From positions 10,625 through 74,624 of the forward strand of contig CBDIHP010000021.1 in the NCBI GenBank assembly GCA_965279195.1: a DNA stretch of 64,000 nucleotides. The letters are read 5' to 3'. Both the position numbers and the translations under genes were made by a program. The notes beneath the pieces were generated by a model. The model was not told the origin of the DNA, made no database searches, and saw nothing but the letters and a program-made list of their open reading frames with translations. Shown piece after piece: positions 26,021 through 36,339 of the stretch. The stretch comes from CBDIHP01 sp965279195. Lineage in GTDB: Bacteria > Planctomycetota > Planctomycetia > Isosphaerales > Isosphaeraceae. Each line of letters opens with the position of its first letter. The first letter of the stretch is position 1.

Positions 26021-27088
26021 TCAGCCCCGGACGAGCTGGACGATCGCGGCGGTGGCCAGGAAGTTGACCAGCGAGATGGGAATCAGGGCCTTCCAGGCGA
26101 GGTCCATGAGCTGGTCGTAGCGGAACCGCGGGAGGGTCCAGCGGATCCACATGATCAGGACGATCAGGCACGCGACCTTGAAGAGCACCACGCCCAGCTT
26201 CAGGAAGGCCATCGCCCAGATTCCGAGCGGGGTGGTGGCGACCGGGTCCGGATAGAACGGGATGAGATCCCACCCGCCCAGGAAGAGGACGGAGACGAGG
26301 AAGCTCGCGGTCACGATGTGGAGGTATTCGCCGAGGAAGAACATGCCGAACTTCATCGCCGAGTATTCGGTGTGGAAGCCGCCGACGAGTTCCTGCTCCG
26401 ACTCGGGCAAGTCGAAGGGGAGTCGGTTAGTCTCGGCGAGGGCGCTGATGAAGAACAGGAGCATCCCGACCGGCGCCACGACGAAGCCCGGCACATGCCT
26501 GTCCTGCCACTCGACGATGGTGTTCAGGTCGAGCGAGCCGGTGATCAGCACGGTGCCGAGGATCGACATCCCCAGGGGGATCTCGTAGCTGATGAGCTGG
26601 GCGGAGGAGCGGAGGCCGCCGAGGAACGAGTACTTGTTGTTCGAGGCCCAGCCGGCGAGGATCACGCCGTAGACCCCGAGGCTGCCGATCGAGAAGATGT
26701 AGAGGATTCCGATATCGACATACGGGGCGATCTGGAAATCGACCCGGTAGCCGAACAGCGTCGGGGCCGCCTCGCCCACCGGCCCGAACGGCACCACCGC
26801 GAACCCGATCATGGCCGAGATGATCGCGATCATCGGGGCCAGGATGTAGAGCGGCTTGGTGACGTAGGAGGGGACGACGTCCTCCTTGAGGAGCATCTTG
26901 GCGCCGTCGGCGAGCGGCTGCAGCAGCGCGAAGGGGATGCCGAACTCGCGGCCGGCCCGGTTCGGACCGATGCGGTCCTGCGCCCAGGCGGCGATCTTGC
27001 GCTCGACGAGGATCAGGTAGGCCACGGCCCCCTGAGATACCCCCACCACGATACTGATCTTCACCAGGATCCCGATCAGTGCCAGCAT
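26021..27088 (-). CDS. nuoH: NADH-quinone oxidoreductase subunit H
   Basis: A 355-residue membrane subunit starting at ATG 27088. It shows LILVERKIAAWAQDRIGPNRAG near residue 26, the signature of NuoH/ND1, then LLQPLADGAKMLLKED near 55, and the loop ALAETNRLPFDLPESEQELVGGFHTEYS near 215-243, lined with acidic residues, which shapes the quinone chamber and its link to the membrane arm. Length is normal. Confidence 0.96.
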   Translation of the reverse strand: MLALIGILVKISIVVGVSQGAVAYLILVERKIAAWAQDRIGPNRAGREFGIPFALLQPLADGAKMLLKEDVVPSYVTKPLYILAPMIAIISAMIGFAVVPFGPVGEAAPTLFGYRVDFQIAPYVDIGILYIFSIGSLGVYGVILAGWASNNKYSFLGGLRSSAQLISYEIPLGMSILGTVLITGSLDLNTIVEWQDRHVPGFVVAPVGMLLFFISALAETNRLPFDLPESEQELVGGFHTEYSAMKFGMFFLGEYLHIVTASFLVSVLFLGGWDLIPFYPDPVATTPLGIWAMAFLKLGVVLFKVACLIVLIMWIRWTLPRFRYDQLMDLAWKALIPISLVNFLATAAIVQLVRG

Positions 27089-27148
27089 CGACGTCGTCCC
27101 TCAATCCCGGCGGCAGAAGCGATTCGAGCCGTCCGTCCGGTTCCCTTG

Positions 27149-28882
27149 TCAGCTGATGCGCTCGGCCCGATGACGGAACCAGCGGTCCTCGAACCCCACG
27201 CCCACCGCCTCGGCGGACGGCGATCCCAGGGGAACCCCGAACTCCGGCAACACCCCGCCCGCCGCGACCGAGAAGGCCGGGATGGCCCCCGCGACCTCGG
27301 CCAGGATCTCCTTCGACGCGACCGGCCCACCCGGGCGACCCGAGAGGATCGCGAAGATGTCCAGATCCGGCAGCGACCCGTCGCGCGGCGGCAGGGCCGC
27401 CTCGGCGTACTGGAGCCGCCCGTCGGCGTTGACGTAGGAACCCGCCTTCTCGGCGAAGGTCGCCCCGGCGAGCACGACGTCGGCCAGGTGGGCCAGCGGC
27501 GTGACGTTGGTGTCCTGCACGACCAGATACCCGACGCCCTTGCGGAGCGACTGGGCCGCGGCCTCCTCGATCCAGGGGTCGATCGCGTCCGAGGCGACGT
27601 AGAGCGCCTTGAACTCGCCCTTGGCCACGCGGGTCGCGAGGGCGGCGAAGTCGATCACCTCGCCCTGGACGTGCCTGAGCACTTCCTCGACGCCCCGGCG
27701 GTTCGGGGCCTTCTCGGCGTGGATCGTGAAGGAGCGCGGGACGATGAAGCTGGTGTCGCCGGTGCGGCCATTGACCATGTCCGGCTTGACCGTCCAGTCC
27801 TCGCCGACCACCGGGACCGGCCCGAGGGCGACGACGTTGCCGGCGTCCAGGCCCTTGATGTAGGTGGCGAGCAGGTAGGCTTCCTCGACGGTCAGGAACG
27901 GCGAGATCACCGCGGCGACCTTGCCGCCGTCGCGGACCAGGCCCTGGAGGGTCTGGCCGATGCCGTTGAGGGCGACGTCGATCGGGACCGCCTCGTGGCT
28001 CTCGCCCTTCTTGAGGTAGGACGCGCCCAGGAGATTCGGGTCGTTGGCGGACTTGTAGCTGTAACGGCCCTCGTCACAGATCCAGAAGTCGTTGACGTGG
28101 GGATTGTTCCGGGGCTTGAACCGCCAGAGTTGCCCGCGATTCTCCTCCGCGCTGATGTTGCAGCCGGTGGAGCAGCGGGTGCAGATCCCGTCATGCTTGG
28201 ACAGGAACCAGACGCGCTGACGGTGCAGGAAGTCCTTGTCGAGCAGGGCCCCGACCGGGCAGATGTCCACGACGTTGCCGGCGAGCGGATTCGAGACCGG
28301 CTGGCCGGGGAAGACGTCGATCTCCGCGTGGCTGCCGCGCCTCATGACCTGGAGCTCGCCCGTGTGGGTGATCTCGCGGGTGAACCGGACGCACCGCGTG
28401 CACATGATGCAGCGGTCGGCGTTCAGCTGGATGAGGTCGGAGACATCCTTGCGGGGGTTGACGGTGCGCTCCTCGACGAAGCGGTGGTTGGACTGGCCGT
28501 ATTCGTAGGAGTAGTCCTGCAGCCCACACTCGCCGGCCTGGTCGCAGACGGGGCAGTCGAGCGGGTGATTGAGGAGCAGGAGCTCCATGATCATCCGCTG
28601 ATGCTCCTTCACCTTGGGGCTGTCGGTGACGATCACCGTCCCATCCTTGGCGGGCGTCTGGCACCCGGGGATGAGCTTGGGGATCATCTTGATCTCGCCG
28701 GTCTTCGGGTCCCTGGAGCCGACCTCGACCTCGCACATCCGGCAGTTGGCGACGACCGAGAGGGCGGGGTGCCAGCAGTAGTAGGGGATGTCGACCCCGG
28801 CGCGCTGGGCGGCCTGGATGGCGTTCAGCTTCTCGCCATCGGGCAGCTCGTGGGATTCGCCGTTGATGATGATCGTCGCCAT
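27149..28882 (-). CDS. nuoG: NADH-quinone oxidoreductase subunit G
   Basis: A 577-residue iron-sulfur subunit starting at ATG 28882. N-terminal 2Fe-2S domain: YYCWHP, CRMCEVEVG and GCQTPA within residues 34-80. Next the His/Cys cluster motif HPLDCPVCDQAGECGLQDY near 107, then CIMCTRCVRF and CPVGAL for two 4Fe-4S centres near 150-210. A further cysteine set, CTRCSTGCNI near 235, opens a molybdopterin-oxidoreductase-like domain that is shortened compared with the 908-residue E. coli protein. Transfers electrons from NuoF/E to NuoI. Confidence 0.94.
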   Translation of the reverse strand: MATIIINGESHELPDGEKLNAIQAAQRAGVDIPYYCWHPALSVVANCRMCEVEVGSRDPKTGEIKMIPKLIPGCQTPAKDGTVIVTDSPKVKEHQRMIMELLLLNHPLDCPVCDQAGECGLQDYSYEYGQSNHRFVEERTVNPRKDVSDLIQLNADRCIMCTRCVRFTREITHTGELQVMRRGSHAEIDVFPGQPVSNPLAGNVVDICPVGALLDKDFLHRQRVWFLSKHDGICTRCSTGCNISAEENRGQLWRFKPRNNPHVNDFWICDEGRYSYKSANDPNLLGASYLKKGESHEAVPIDVALNGIGQTLQGLVRDGGKVAAVISPFLTVEEAYLLATYIKGLDAGNVVALGPVPVVGEDWTVKPDMVNGRTGDTSFIVPRSFTIHAEKAPNRRGVEEVLRHVQGEVIDFAALATRVAKGEFKALYVASDAIDPWIEEAAAQSLRKGVGYLVVQDTNVTPLAHLADVVLAGATFAEKAGSYVNADGRLQYAEAALPPRDGSLPDLDIFAILSGRPGGPVASKEILAEVAGAIPAFSVAAGGVLPEFGVPLGSPSAEAVGVGFEDRWFRHRAERIS

Positions 28883-28954
28883 CGCGGTTCCTCGGGCTCT
28901 CTTCGCTTCGCTCGGCTCGGTCGCGTCGGGGTCGTTTCGTTGCGGGGCTGCGGC

Positions 28955-30346
<1,392 letters not shown>

Positions 30347-30428
30347 GTGGGGCAAGCTCCGATATTCGATCCAGCCGGGCGGTCGAGCTTCGGGTGGTGT
30401 GCGGGTGAAGGCGATCCGGGCGTCTGGC

Positions 30429-30929
30429 TTACTTCTTGAGCTGGGCGATCATCTCGTCCACGCTGGCCTCGTTGAGCGGACCGAAGATCCGGCCGTCGTC
30501 GGCGAGCGCGGCGGGCGAGTGATCGCAGATGCCCAGGCACTCGGCGAACTCGACGGTGATCTTGCCGTCGGCGGTCGTCTGGCCCGAGCCGATGCCGAGC
30601 TTCTCGCAGGTCCGCTCCAGCATCTCCTCGCCGCCGGTGAGCATGCACGAGATGGATCGGCAGATCCAGACCCGGGTCTCGCCGATGGGGGCCTGCGGGA
30701 AGAACCCGTAGAAGCTCATCGTGTCGTGGACTTCCGCCGCCGTGATCTCGAGGATCTGGGCGATCTCGTCCATCGCGCGGAACGGCACGCAGCGGAAATA
30801 CTCGTGGACGATGTGCAGGGCTGGCAGCGTGACGGCGCGCTTGCTCGGATACCGCGGGATGTACGCGCGGATCTTCTCGCGGATCGCCTCGGTGAGCATC
30901 GGCGGGTTCGTCGTCGCTTCGGCGGCCAT
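30429..30929 (-). CDS. nuoE: NADH-quinone oxidoreductase subunit E
   Basis: A 166-residue protein starting at ATG 30929. It binds the N1a 2Fe-2S cluster through CRSISC near residue 91 and CLGIC near residue 132, the C-x4-C plus C-x3-C pattern of thioredoxin-like ferredoxins. The N-terminal helix bundle (AIREKIRAYIPRYPSKRAV) is conserved. Partner of NuoF in the NADH-dehydrogenase module. It follows nuoD after an unusual 113-base gap that holds nested inverted repeats. Confidence 0.94.
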   Translation of the reverse strand: MAAEATTNPPMLTEAIREKIRAYIPRYPSKRAVTLPALHIVHEYFRCVPFRAMDEIAQILEITAAEVHDTMSFYGFFPQAPIGETRVWICRSISCMLTGGEEMLERTCEKLGIGSGQTTADGKITVEFAECLGICDHSPAALADDGRIFGPLNEASVDEMIAQLKK

Positions 30930-30963
30930 GATCGAGTCCAACCCCTGAAGTCAGAAGATGAAT

Positions 30964-31034
30964 GGTTGATGGGTCACGGGTGATGGTTGATCAATCGGAA
31001 TGGATTCTGACCCATTCACCATCACTCATCAACC
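30964..31034. repeat. Nested inverted repeats in the nuoD-nuoE gap
   Basis: GGTTGATG (30964-30971) pairs with CATCAACC (31027-31034), and ATGGGTCA (30969-30976) with TGACCCAT (31008-31015); the palindrome TTGATCAA lies in between. The stretch is visibly lower in GC than the operon around it. It lies inside the nuo transcript. Confidence 0.6.
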
Positions 31035-31042
31035 AGGCGTCC

Positions 31043-32263
31043 TCAACGGTCCAGTTCCGCCGCGATGATGTTGAGGCTCCCGAGCACCGCGACCACGTCG
31101 GCGAGCATGTGGTCCTTGATGATGTACGGGAAGGCCTGGAAGTGGATGAACGAGGGCGGCCGGGTGCGGGTCCGCCAGCCGGTCTGGGTGCCGTCGGTCA
31201 CGAGGTAATAGCCGAGTTCGCCATTCGGGCTCTCGATGGCGGCGTAGACCTCGTTCTTCGGCGAGAGCATCCCGCGGTTCGGCATGATCAGCTCGAAGTG
31301 CTGGATCAGGCCTTCCATGCTGTTGTAGGTCGTGCCCTTGTCGGGCAGGGGGAACTTCTCAGCGATCGGCACGTTGGCCGGGCCGGAGGGCAGGTTCTCG
31401 ATCGCCTGCTTGATGATCCCCATGCTCTGGACCATCTCCTCCATGCGGACCAGGAACCGCGCGAAGCAGTCCCCCTCGGTGGCGTAGGGGACGTCGAAGT
31501 CGAAGTCCTTGTACGCGAGGTACGGGACGTCCTTGCGGAGGTCGTAGGTGATGCCGCTGGCCCGGGCGATCGGGCCGGTGCAGGAGAAGCTCAGGGCATC
31601 TGCCTTGGAGATCGGGCCGATGCCCCGCATGCGGTCGAGGAAGATCCGGTTCCGGCACAGGAGCTTTTCCATATCGGCGAGGGCCTTGGGCAGGCTCGCC
31701 ATCACGTTCCGGACGCGCTGGATGACCCGATCGTTGAAGTCGTAGAGCACGCCACCGACCCGGGTGTAGCCGGGGTGGAAGCGGTAGCCCGACATCTCCT
31801 CGTAGACGTCGTAGATCAGCTCGCGCTGGTTGAACGCGAACAGGAAGGCGGTGAACGCCCCGAGGTCGAGCGCCGCCGCCCCGGTGCAGAGCAGGTGGTC
31901 GCTGATGCGGGCCAGCTCGCCGATGATGACGCGGATGTACTGGCAGCGCTTCGTCAGCTCGATGTCGAGCGCCTTCTCGACCGCGTGATGCCACGCCACC
32001 TCATTCATGGGCGGGCTGATGTAGTTCTTGCGGTCGACGATGGTGACGTACTGGTTGAAGCTGAGGTGCTCGCCCAGCTTTTCGAAACCGGAGTGCAGGT
32101 ACCCGATGTGCGGGGTCGCCTTGACGATCCGCTCGCCGTCGAGTTCCAGCACCAGGCGCAGGGTGGTGTGGGTCGCCGGGTGCTGCGGCCCGAAGTTGAG
32201 CGTCCAGTGGGCTTCCTTCGACTCAACGCCGACTTCCGGGTCGTCGAGGAGATTAACCGGCAT
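31043..32263 (-). CDS. nuoD: NADH-quinone oxidoreductase subunit D
   Basis: A 406-residue protein starting at ATG 32263. It carries LNFGPQHPATHTTLRLVLELDGE near residue 22, the 49-kDa subunit signature whose histidine contacts the quinone head group, ATPHIGYLHSGFEKLGE near 50, and FNQYVTIVDRKNYISPPMNEVA near 70. The C-terminus KDHMLADVVAVLGSLNIIAAELDR is the usual family end. Separate from nuoC, as in most bacteria outside the enteric nuoCD fusion. Confidence 0.96.
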   Translation of the reverse strand: MPVNLLDDPEVGVESKEAHWTLNFGPQHPATHTTLRLVLELDGERIVKATPHIGYLHSGFEKLGEHLSFNQYVTIVDRKNYISPPMNEVAWHHAVEKALDIELTKRCQYIRVIIGELARISDHLLCTGAAALDLGAFTAFLFAFNQRELIYDVYEEMSGYRFHPGYTRVGGVLYDFNDRVIQRVRNVMASLPKALADMEKLLCRNRIFLDRMRGIGPISKADALSFSCTGPIARASGITYDLRKDVPYLAYKDFDFDVPYATEGDCFARFLVRMEEMVQSMGIIKQAIENLPSGPANVPIAEKFPLPDKGTTYNSMEGLIQHFELIMPNRGMLSPKNEVYAAIESPNGELGYYLVTDGTQTGWRTRTRPPSFIHFQAFPYIIKDHMLADVVAVLGSLNIIAAELDR

Positions 32264-32334
32264 GAGGGTGCACCTTGGCTATCGCGAGGCGGAATGAGGA
32301 CGCTGTGTATTCGGGGCGAGCGGCGGATGGGGCG

Positions 32335-32865
32335 TCAGGACTCGTTGCGCGTGAGGCGCTGGAAGTTGTGACGCTCGCCGCGGCCGCGGAGCGGGTAGTC
32401 CTTCCGCAAGGGGAAGGCGGTGAACTCATCGGGCATCAGGATCCGGCGCAGGTCGGGGTGGCCGGAGAAGGTGACGCCGTACATGTCGTAGACCTCGCGC
32501 TCCATCCATTCGGCGCCGAGCCAGAGGGGCACGGCCGACGGGAGCGTGGGGTTCGGGTCGTTCACGCCGACCTTGACCACGAGCATCTCGCTCGTATCGA
32601 GGTTGCGGAGGACGTAGTGGACCTCGAAGCGATCGCGGGTCCAGTCGGGGTAGCCGAGGTAGTCGGTCGCGCCCAGTTCGGAGAGCAGGCCGAAACCGGC
32701 CTGATCGCGAAGCACCTGGAGGACCTCGTAGATCCGCGACGGGTGGACGTGGAGGCGGAGATTGTCCGAGAACCGCGAGGTGCTGAAGACCCCGTCGCCG
32801 AAGACCCGGGCGAGGGTCGCCAGCGTGGCGGCGTGCGGATCGGTCCCGGTGGCGGTGTCGCTCAC
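32335..32865 (-). CDS. nuoC: NADH-quinone oxidoreductase subunit C
   Basis: A 176-residue protein. Start is GTG 32865 with AAGGGGAG about six bases upstream. The C-terminal family signature WMEREVYDMYGVTFSGHPDLRRILMPDEF lies at about residues 119-147, followed by PLRKDYPLRG. Peripheral-arm structural subunit next to NuoD. Length is normal for an unfused NuoC. Confidence 0.95.
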   Translation of the reverse strand: MSDTATGTDPHAATLATLARVFGDGVFSTSRFSDNLRLHVHPSRIYEVLQVLRDQAGFGLLSELGATDYLGYPDWTRDRFEVHYVLRNLDTSEMLVVKVGVNDPNPTLPSAVPLWLGAEWMEREVYDMYGVTFSGHPDLRRILMPDEFTAFPLRKDYPLRGRGERHNFQRLTRNES

Positions 32866-32949
32866 GATGCTCCCCTTCGCTCCCGTCTCAAGACCATCGA
32901 AGCGGCCCGCCCATCAGGTTGAGGGCGGGCCAACCAGGATGAACCGCGA

Positions 32950-33681
32950 TCACTTGCTCTCGTTCTTGCCGAGGAGGGCCGGGCCGCCGGGGATCCGGTA
33001 GCCGAAGCGATCCTCGTCGCCGCGCTCGCCCGAGTAGGCGTTGCCGATCGGCACGATCTGGAGGTTGGCGAGTTCCTTCTCGCGTTCATACAGCTCGGGC
33101 AGGCCCTGGCCGAACGTCGCTCCGCCCTTCTGGACCTTCTCTTGAAGATCCATGATGGCCCGGAGGATCTGCTCGGGACGCGGCGGGCAACCCGGGATGT
33201 AGACGTCGATCGGGATGAAACGGTCCACGCCCTGGACGACGGCGTAGGTGTCGAAGATCCCGCCGGTCGAGGCACAGGCGCCCATGCTGATCGCCCACTT
33301 GGGCTCGGGCATCTGGAGCCAGATGCGCTGGAGGACCGGCAGCATCTTCATGGCCACGCGGCCGGCGACGATCATCAGGTCGCACTGGCGCGGGCTGAAC
33401 CGCATGACCTCGGCCCCGAACCGGGCGATGTCGAAGCGGCTGGCGCCGACGGCCATGAGCTCGATGCCGCAGCAGGCGGTGGCGAACGGCATGGGCCAGA
33501 GGCTGTACTTCCGGCACCAGTTCACCACGGCGTCGATCGTGGTCAGGATCGTGTTGTCGGGGACCTCGAGGCTCTTGTTCGTGCCCCCGATGATGCCCGG
33601 GGCCTCGATGCGCGAGGTGGCGGGGGATGAGGGGGCACCCGCACCGGCGCCCGAGCCCTCTCCCGATGTCCCTATCGCCAT
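32950..33681 (-). CDS. nuoB: NADH-quinone oxidoreductase subunit B
   Basis: A 243-residue protein starting at ATG 33681, overlapping the nuoA end by ten bases. The N2 cluster ligands are present: the tandem cysteines in FATACCGIELMA near residue 71, the cysteine in SMGACASTGG near 135 and PGCPPRPE near 165. The N-terminal 25 residues are Gly/Ser/Ala-rich and probably disordered, and the C-terminus runs about 50 residues beyond the cluster domain. NuoB passes electrons to quinone at the NuoB-NuoD interface. Confidence 0.96.
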   Translation of the reverse strand: MAIGTSGEGSGAGAGAPSSPATSRIEAPGIIGGTNKSLEVPDNTILTTIDAVVNWCRKYSLWPMPFATACCGIELMAVGASRFDIARFGAEVMRFSPRQCDLMIVAGRVAMKMLPVLQRIWLQMPEPKWAISMGACASTGGIFDTYAVVQGVDRFIPIDVYIPGCPPRPEQILRAIMDLQEKVQKGGATFGQGLPELYEREKELANLQIVPIGNAYSGERGDEDRFGYRIPGGPALLGKNESK

Positions 33682-34112
33682 TCAAAAACCCCCTTGCGCC
33701 AGGCGTAGGCAAACGCCGCCGCCAGCACCAGGATGAAGACGCAGATCTCGAAGAAGACGATGCCGCGAAGCTCGGGCGGCACGCCCACCGGGATGGCCTG
33801 GAATACCGTCGCTGTGTCGGCCTGGGCGACGAGGGCCGGGGTGCCCGAGCGATCGCTCCACTGGGCCACCGCCCAGGGGTAGAGGAAGAGCAATTCCACG
33901 TCGAACAGCAGGAAGACGATCGCCACGAGGTAGTAGCGGACGTCGAACCGCTGCCTCGCATCGCCGATCGGGTCCATGCCCGACTCGTAGGGCATCTGCT
34001 TGACGGCGGTCAGCTTCTTCGGCCCCAGGATCGCGCTCGCCACGACCATCCCGATCGCGGTCATGATCCCGATCAGGACGAACACGAAGATCGGCGTGAA
34101 CTCGGTGCCCAT
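33672..34112 (-). CDS. nuoA: NADH-quinone oxidoreductase subunit A
   Basis: A 146-residue, three-helix membrane subunit starting at ATG 34112. The signature MPYESGMDPIGDARQRFDVRYYLVAIVFLLFDVE (residues about 40-73) includes the loop cysteine-to-serine position typical of NuoA and the acidic residues near the quinone path. First gene of the complete nuoABCDEFGHIJKLMN operon, so all 14 subunits are encoded in order. No strong ribosome-binding site precedes the ATG. Confidence 0.95.
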   Translation of the reverse strand: MGTEFTPIFVFVLIGIMTAIGMVVASAILGPKKLTAVKQMPYESGMDPIGDARQRFDVRYYLVAIVFLLFDVELLFLYPWAVAQWSDRSGTPALVAQADTATVFQAIPVGVPPELRGIVFFEICVFILVLAAAFAYAWRKGVFEWR

Positions 34113-34146
34113 GGAACGCGGTGCCCGTCAAGGGACGAAGCGAACC

Positions 34147-34168
34147 CTTCGTGAACAGTTTCACGAAG
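34147..34168. promoter_or_regulatory. Inverted repeat in the nuo leader
   Basis: A nine-base perfect stem, CTTCGTGAA (34147-34155) with TTCACGAAG (34160-34168), loop of four. It lies between the predicted nuo start of transcription near 34218 and the nuoA ATG, so it could be an RNA hairpin or an operator. Confidence 0.45.
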
Positions 34169-34224
34169 TCTCGCCAAAAAAATTCCCAGCGAATGCCGGG
34201 ATGAGGACCATCATCGTTGAGCAG

Positions 34225-34252
34225 ATCATACGAAGGACGGTCCGATCTGCAA
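34225..34252 (-). promoter_or_regulatory. Predicted promoter of the nuo operon
   Basis: On the minus strand: -35 TTGCAG (34247-34252), 16-base spacer, -10 TATGAT (34225-34230). Leader of about 106 bases to nuoA. The -10 box is embedded in CCTTCGTATGAT followed by CTGC, nearly the same as upstream of the hydrolase gene at 9105. Confidence 0.6.
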
Positions 34253-34337
34253 GGGGGAGCCAGGAAATCGCCACCCCCTCGCCGGAACGGATTGTAGACG
34301 ATCGACAAGCCAGCGTCAAAGCCCTAGCGGCCTCCGA

Positions 34338-35354
34338 TCAGCGCGGCGGAGGTGCCGGCGAGACGGGCGGGGTGGTGGTCGCGGCGCGACCGGCCCGTCG
34401 CGATTCCATGATCTCCTCGACGGTCAGCGGGCGGGTGCCCGAGCTGCCGCCCGCGCCGGCACGGGGCCGCCCGGTCGTGCCGGGAACGGTCGGGGCCGCT
34501 GCGTCGGTCGAGCGGAGCGGCGTGATCGTCCGCACCCTCGACTTCTCCTGGTCCGTGTTGCCGGTGTTGCTGTCGGTGCTGGTTCGGTTGTTACTGCGGA
34601 GGGGCGAAGGGCTCAGCGCGTTCGAGCGGCCCGAGGTCCTCGCATTGTTCCGGCTCGCCCCCACGCCGGGCCTGACCGGCAGCGTGTTCACGGCCGACGG
34701 CTTGGTGGCTGTCGAGTTCGGGTTCGCAGGAGTCGTGGTCGCGGACGGGGCGGCCGCGTCGCGGCGGGGCGTGGTCGCGATCTCGGGGGCCGCCGGCCGG
34801 CGGGGCGAAACCCCCTGGCTCCGCGCCGCGAGTTGCGACTCCTTCTGGATCTCGCGGAGCATCTGGGCCCGCTTCGCCGGGTCGCGCTCTTTCATCGCGT
34901 CGAAGTAGCGGGCATTGCGGTCCTGCTGCTTCTCGAAGAACTCGGTGTCGGCCTTGGCGCCGGGCACGAACGTACGGCCGAGCGTGCGGTCGTATTGCCG
35001 GTACGACTCGTAATAGGGCACCCCGACCCGCGACGCCCGCCGCTGGGTCTCGGCACCCGAGGAACTCGTGTCGAGATTCGACTCCAGCGAGTTCAATTCC
35101 TCGCGGAACTGGTCGAAACGGTTATACCGGGTCCGGCCGGCCCCGGGGGTCGCGCTCATCCTCGCCTGGTTGGGGAGGGCGAGATTGTTGGGGACCGAGG
35201 GGAAGGCGTATGCCTCCAGCCCGTTCTGGTAATACGGATTGGCGGACTGGGACTGTCCCCAGGCCGTCCCGGACGCCAGCAGGACGGCCGCGGCGGCCAT
35301 GCCCTTCCAGGCCAGACGGGGGATACCGAAACTCCGAACGCCTCGCTCACTCAT
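34338..35354 (-). CDS. Secreted low-complexity protein of unknown function
   Basis: A 338-residue protein; ATG 35354 is chosen for the strong GGGAGG seven bases upstream. A signal peptide is likely (GMAAAAVLLASGTAWGQSQ, about residues 18-36). Residues about 80-180 are charged and helical (FEKQQDRNARYFDAMKERDP). The second half is rich in Pro, Ala, Thr, Ser and Arg, including SATTTPANPNSTATKP, and looks disordered. I do not recognise a family. It is upstream of and on the same strand as nuo, but a promoter between them suggests separate transcription. Probably periplasmic or surface-located. Confidence 0.65.
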   Translation of the reverse strand: MSERGVRSFGIPRLAWKGMAAAAVLLASGTAWGQSQSANPYYQNGLEAYAFPSVPNNLALPNQARMSATPGAGRTRYNRFDQFREELNSLESNLDTSSSGAETQRRASRVGVPYYESYRQYDRTLGRTFVPGAKADTEFFEKQQDRNARYFDAMKERDPAKRAQMLREIQKESQLAARSQGVSPRRPAAPEIATTPRRDAAAPSATTTPANPNSTATKPSAVNTLPVRPGVGASRNNARTSGRSNALSPSPLRSNNRTSTDSNTGNTDQEKSRVRTITPLRSTDAAAPTVPGTTGRPRAGAGGSSGTRPLTVEEIMESRRAGRAATTTPPVSPAPPPR

Positions 35355-35506
35355 CTGACGCCTCCCGCCCAGCGGCCGGGCCCTGGCTCGATGCTCCGAC
35401 TCGTTCAAGGATCGAATCGGAATGATCCATCCTCTACTCTAGCACCCGGAACCTCTTGAGCAAGCCGCGGGCCGCCGCAATTCGAGATCGCGCCCGTCGA
35501 TGCGGC

Positions 35507-36172
35507 TCAGGACCAACGCCTCGCCTCGTAAACCGGTTCGGGAGAGATCCTCCAGAAAGAGGCCATCGCCGCTTTCGAGGTCTGGACGCGGCATCCCGGC
35601 CCGATCAGGAGGCAGGATGGCGAGTCAATCTCGAGGATACGGTCAGCGACCCGAATCGAAATCGTGGAAACAAACCCAATCAGGGCGTCAAGGCCCGATG
35701 AATACACGTCCAGGCCGGACAGTGGTGCGTACTCAACCCGGTGAAACTTCTGGTTGGACGTAAACAGGCCATCATGTCGCGTCTCGGGGTCCACCAGGAC
35801 GGAAAGGGCCAGATGGTCGACTCCCTCGACCTGCAAGAACCGCTCCCGATGATGCCGAGGGGGGCCGCCGAAGTGGCGGAGGGCCACAAAGTCGAGCGGC
35901 GGGTCGACGTCGATGGCGAACGCGGCGGGCTGGACGATCAGGTCTCCCGGCGCGACCGAAATCCGCCTGCGGTTCACCTCGATCGCCCCAACCTGAAGCG
36001 GGAAGAGGTAATCGGTTGCGTCCGCGTCGTAAGGGCGGGCGTCCTCGCGGCGGAGTTCGAGTTCCAGGGCGGGCTCCCAGGCGTGGAGCGCCATCCCCAG
36101 GGTCAGCAGGGCGTCCTCATCCCGGAGGTCGGCGATGAGGATCGGGCTGTCGGCGAGGCTCGGTGTGGTCAT
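35507..36172 (-). CDS. Protein of unknown function, possibly cupin-like
   Basis: A 221-residue protein starting at ATG 36172. The middle reads as short beta strands: FPLQVGAIEVNRRRISVAPGDLIVQPAAFAIDV (residues about 56-90), where the PGDLIVQP turn resembles cupin-type motifs, but the metal-binding histidines are not clear. No signal peptide. The open frame continues far upstream of 36172 with Arg/Gly-rich shadow-like sequence, so the ATG is preferred. It is divergent from the gene at 36340. Function not known. Confidence 0.55.
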   Translation of the reverse strand: MTTPSLADSPILIADLRDEDALLTLGMALHAWEPALELELRREDARPYDADATDYLFPLQVGAIEVNRRRISVAPGDLIVQPAAFAIDVDPPLDFVALRHFGGPPRHHRERFLQVEGVDHLALSVLVDPETRHDGLFTSNQKFHRVEYAPLSGLDVYSSGLDALIGFVSTISIRVADRILEIDSPSCLLIGPGCRVQTSKAAMASFWRISPEPVYEARRWS

Positions 36173-36273
36173 CCGGTGGGTCGGGCGTTCGGGTCGGGGT
36201 GAGGGGGCGGGTCGCGACGATTCCAGGCAACGCGCGACGGGTCGCCCCCTGTCTTCGGTCGCTTGCGGTGGGC

Positions 36274-36279
36274 TATGAT
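36274..36279 (+). promoter_or_regulatory. Possible -10 box for the gene at 36340
   Basis: TATGAT at 36274-36279, 61 bases before the ATG. The -35 region at 17-base spacing (GTCTTC) is poor, so this is weak. Confidence 0.25.
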
Positions 36280-36339
36280 GGAACGATTCCCGTCGGCCCG
36301 CCAGGGTCGACCCCCGCCCGCGTCCCTGAGGAGGTTCCG

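Noticed and set aside
34113..34337. Possible small gene or tRNA between nuoA and the secreted protein
   Set aside because: No cloverleaf or TTCGA-type arm and no convincing short reading frame; the stretch is better explained by the nuo promoter and leader.
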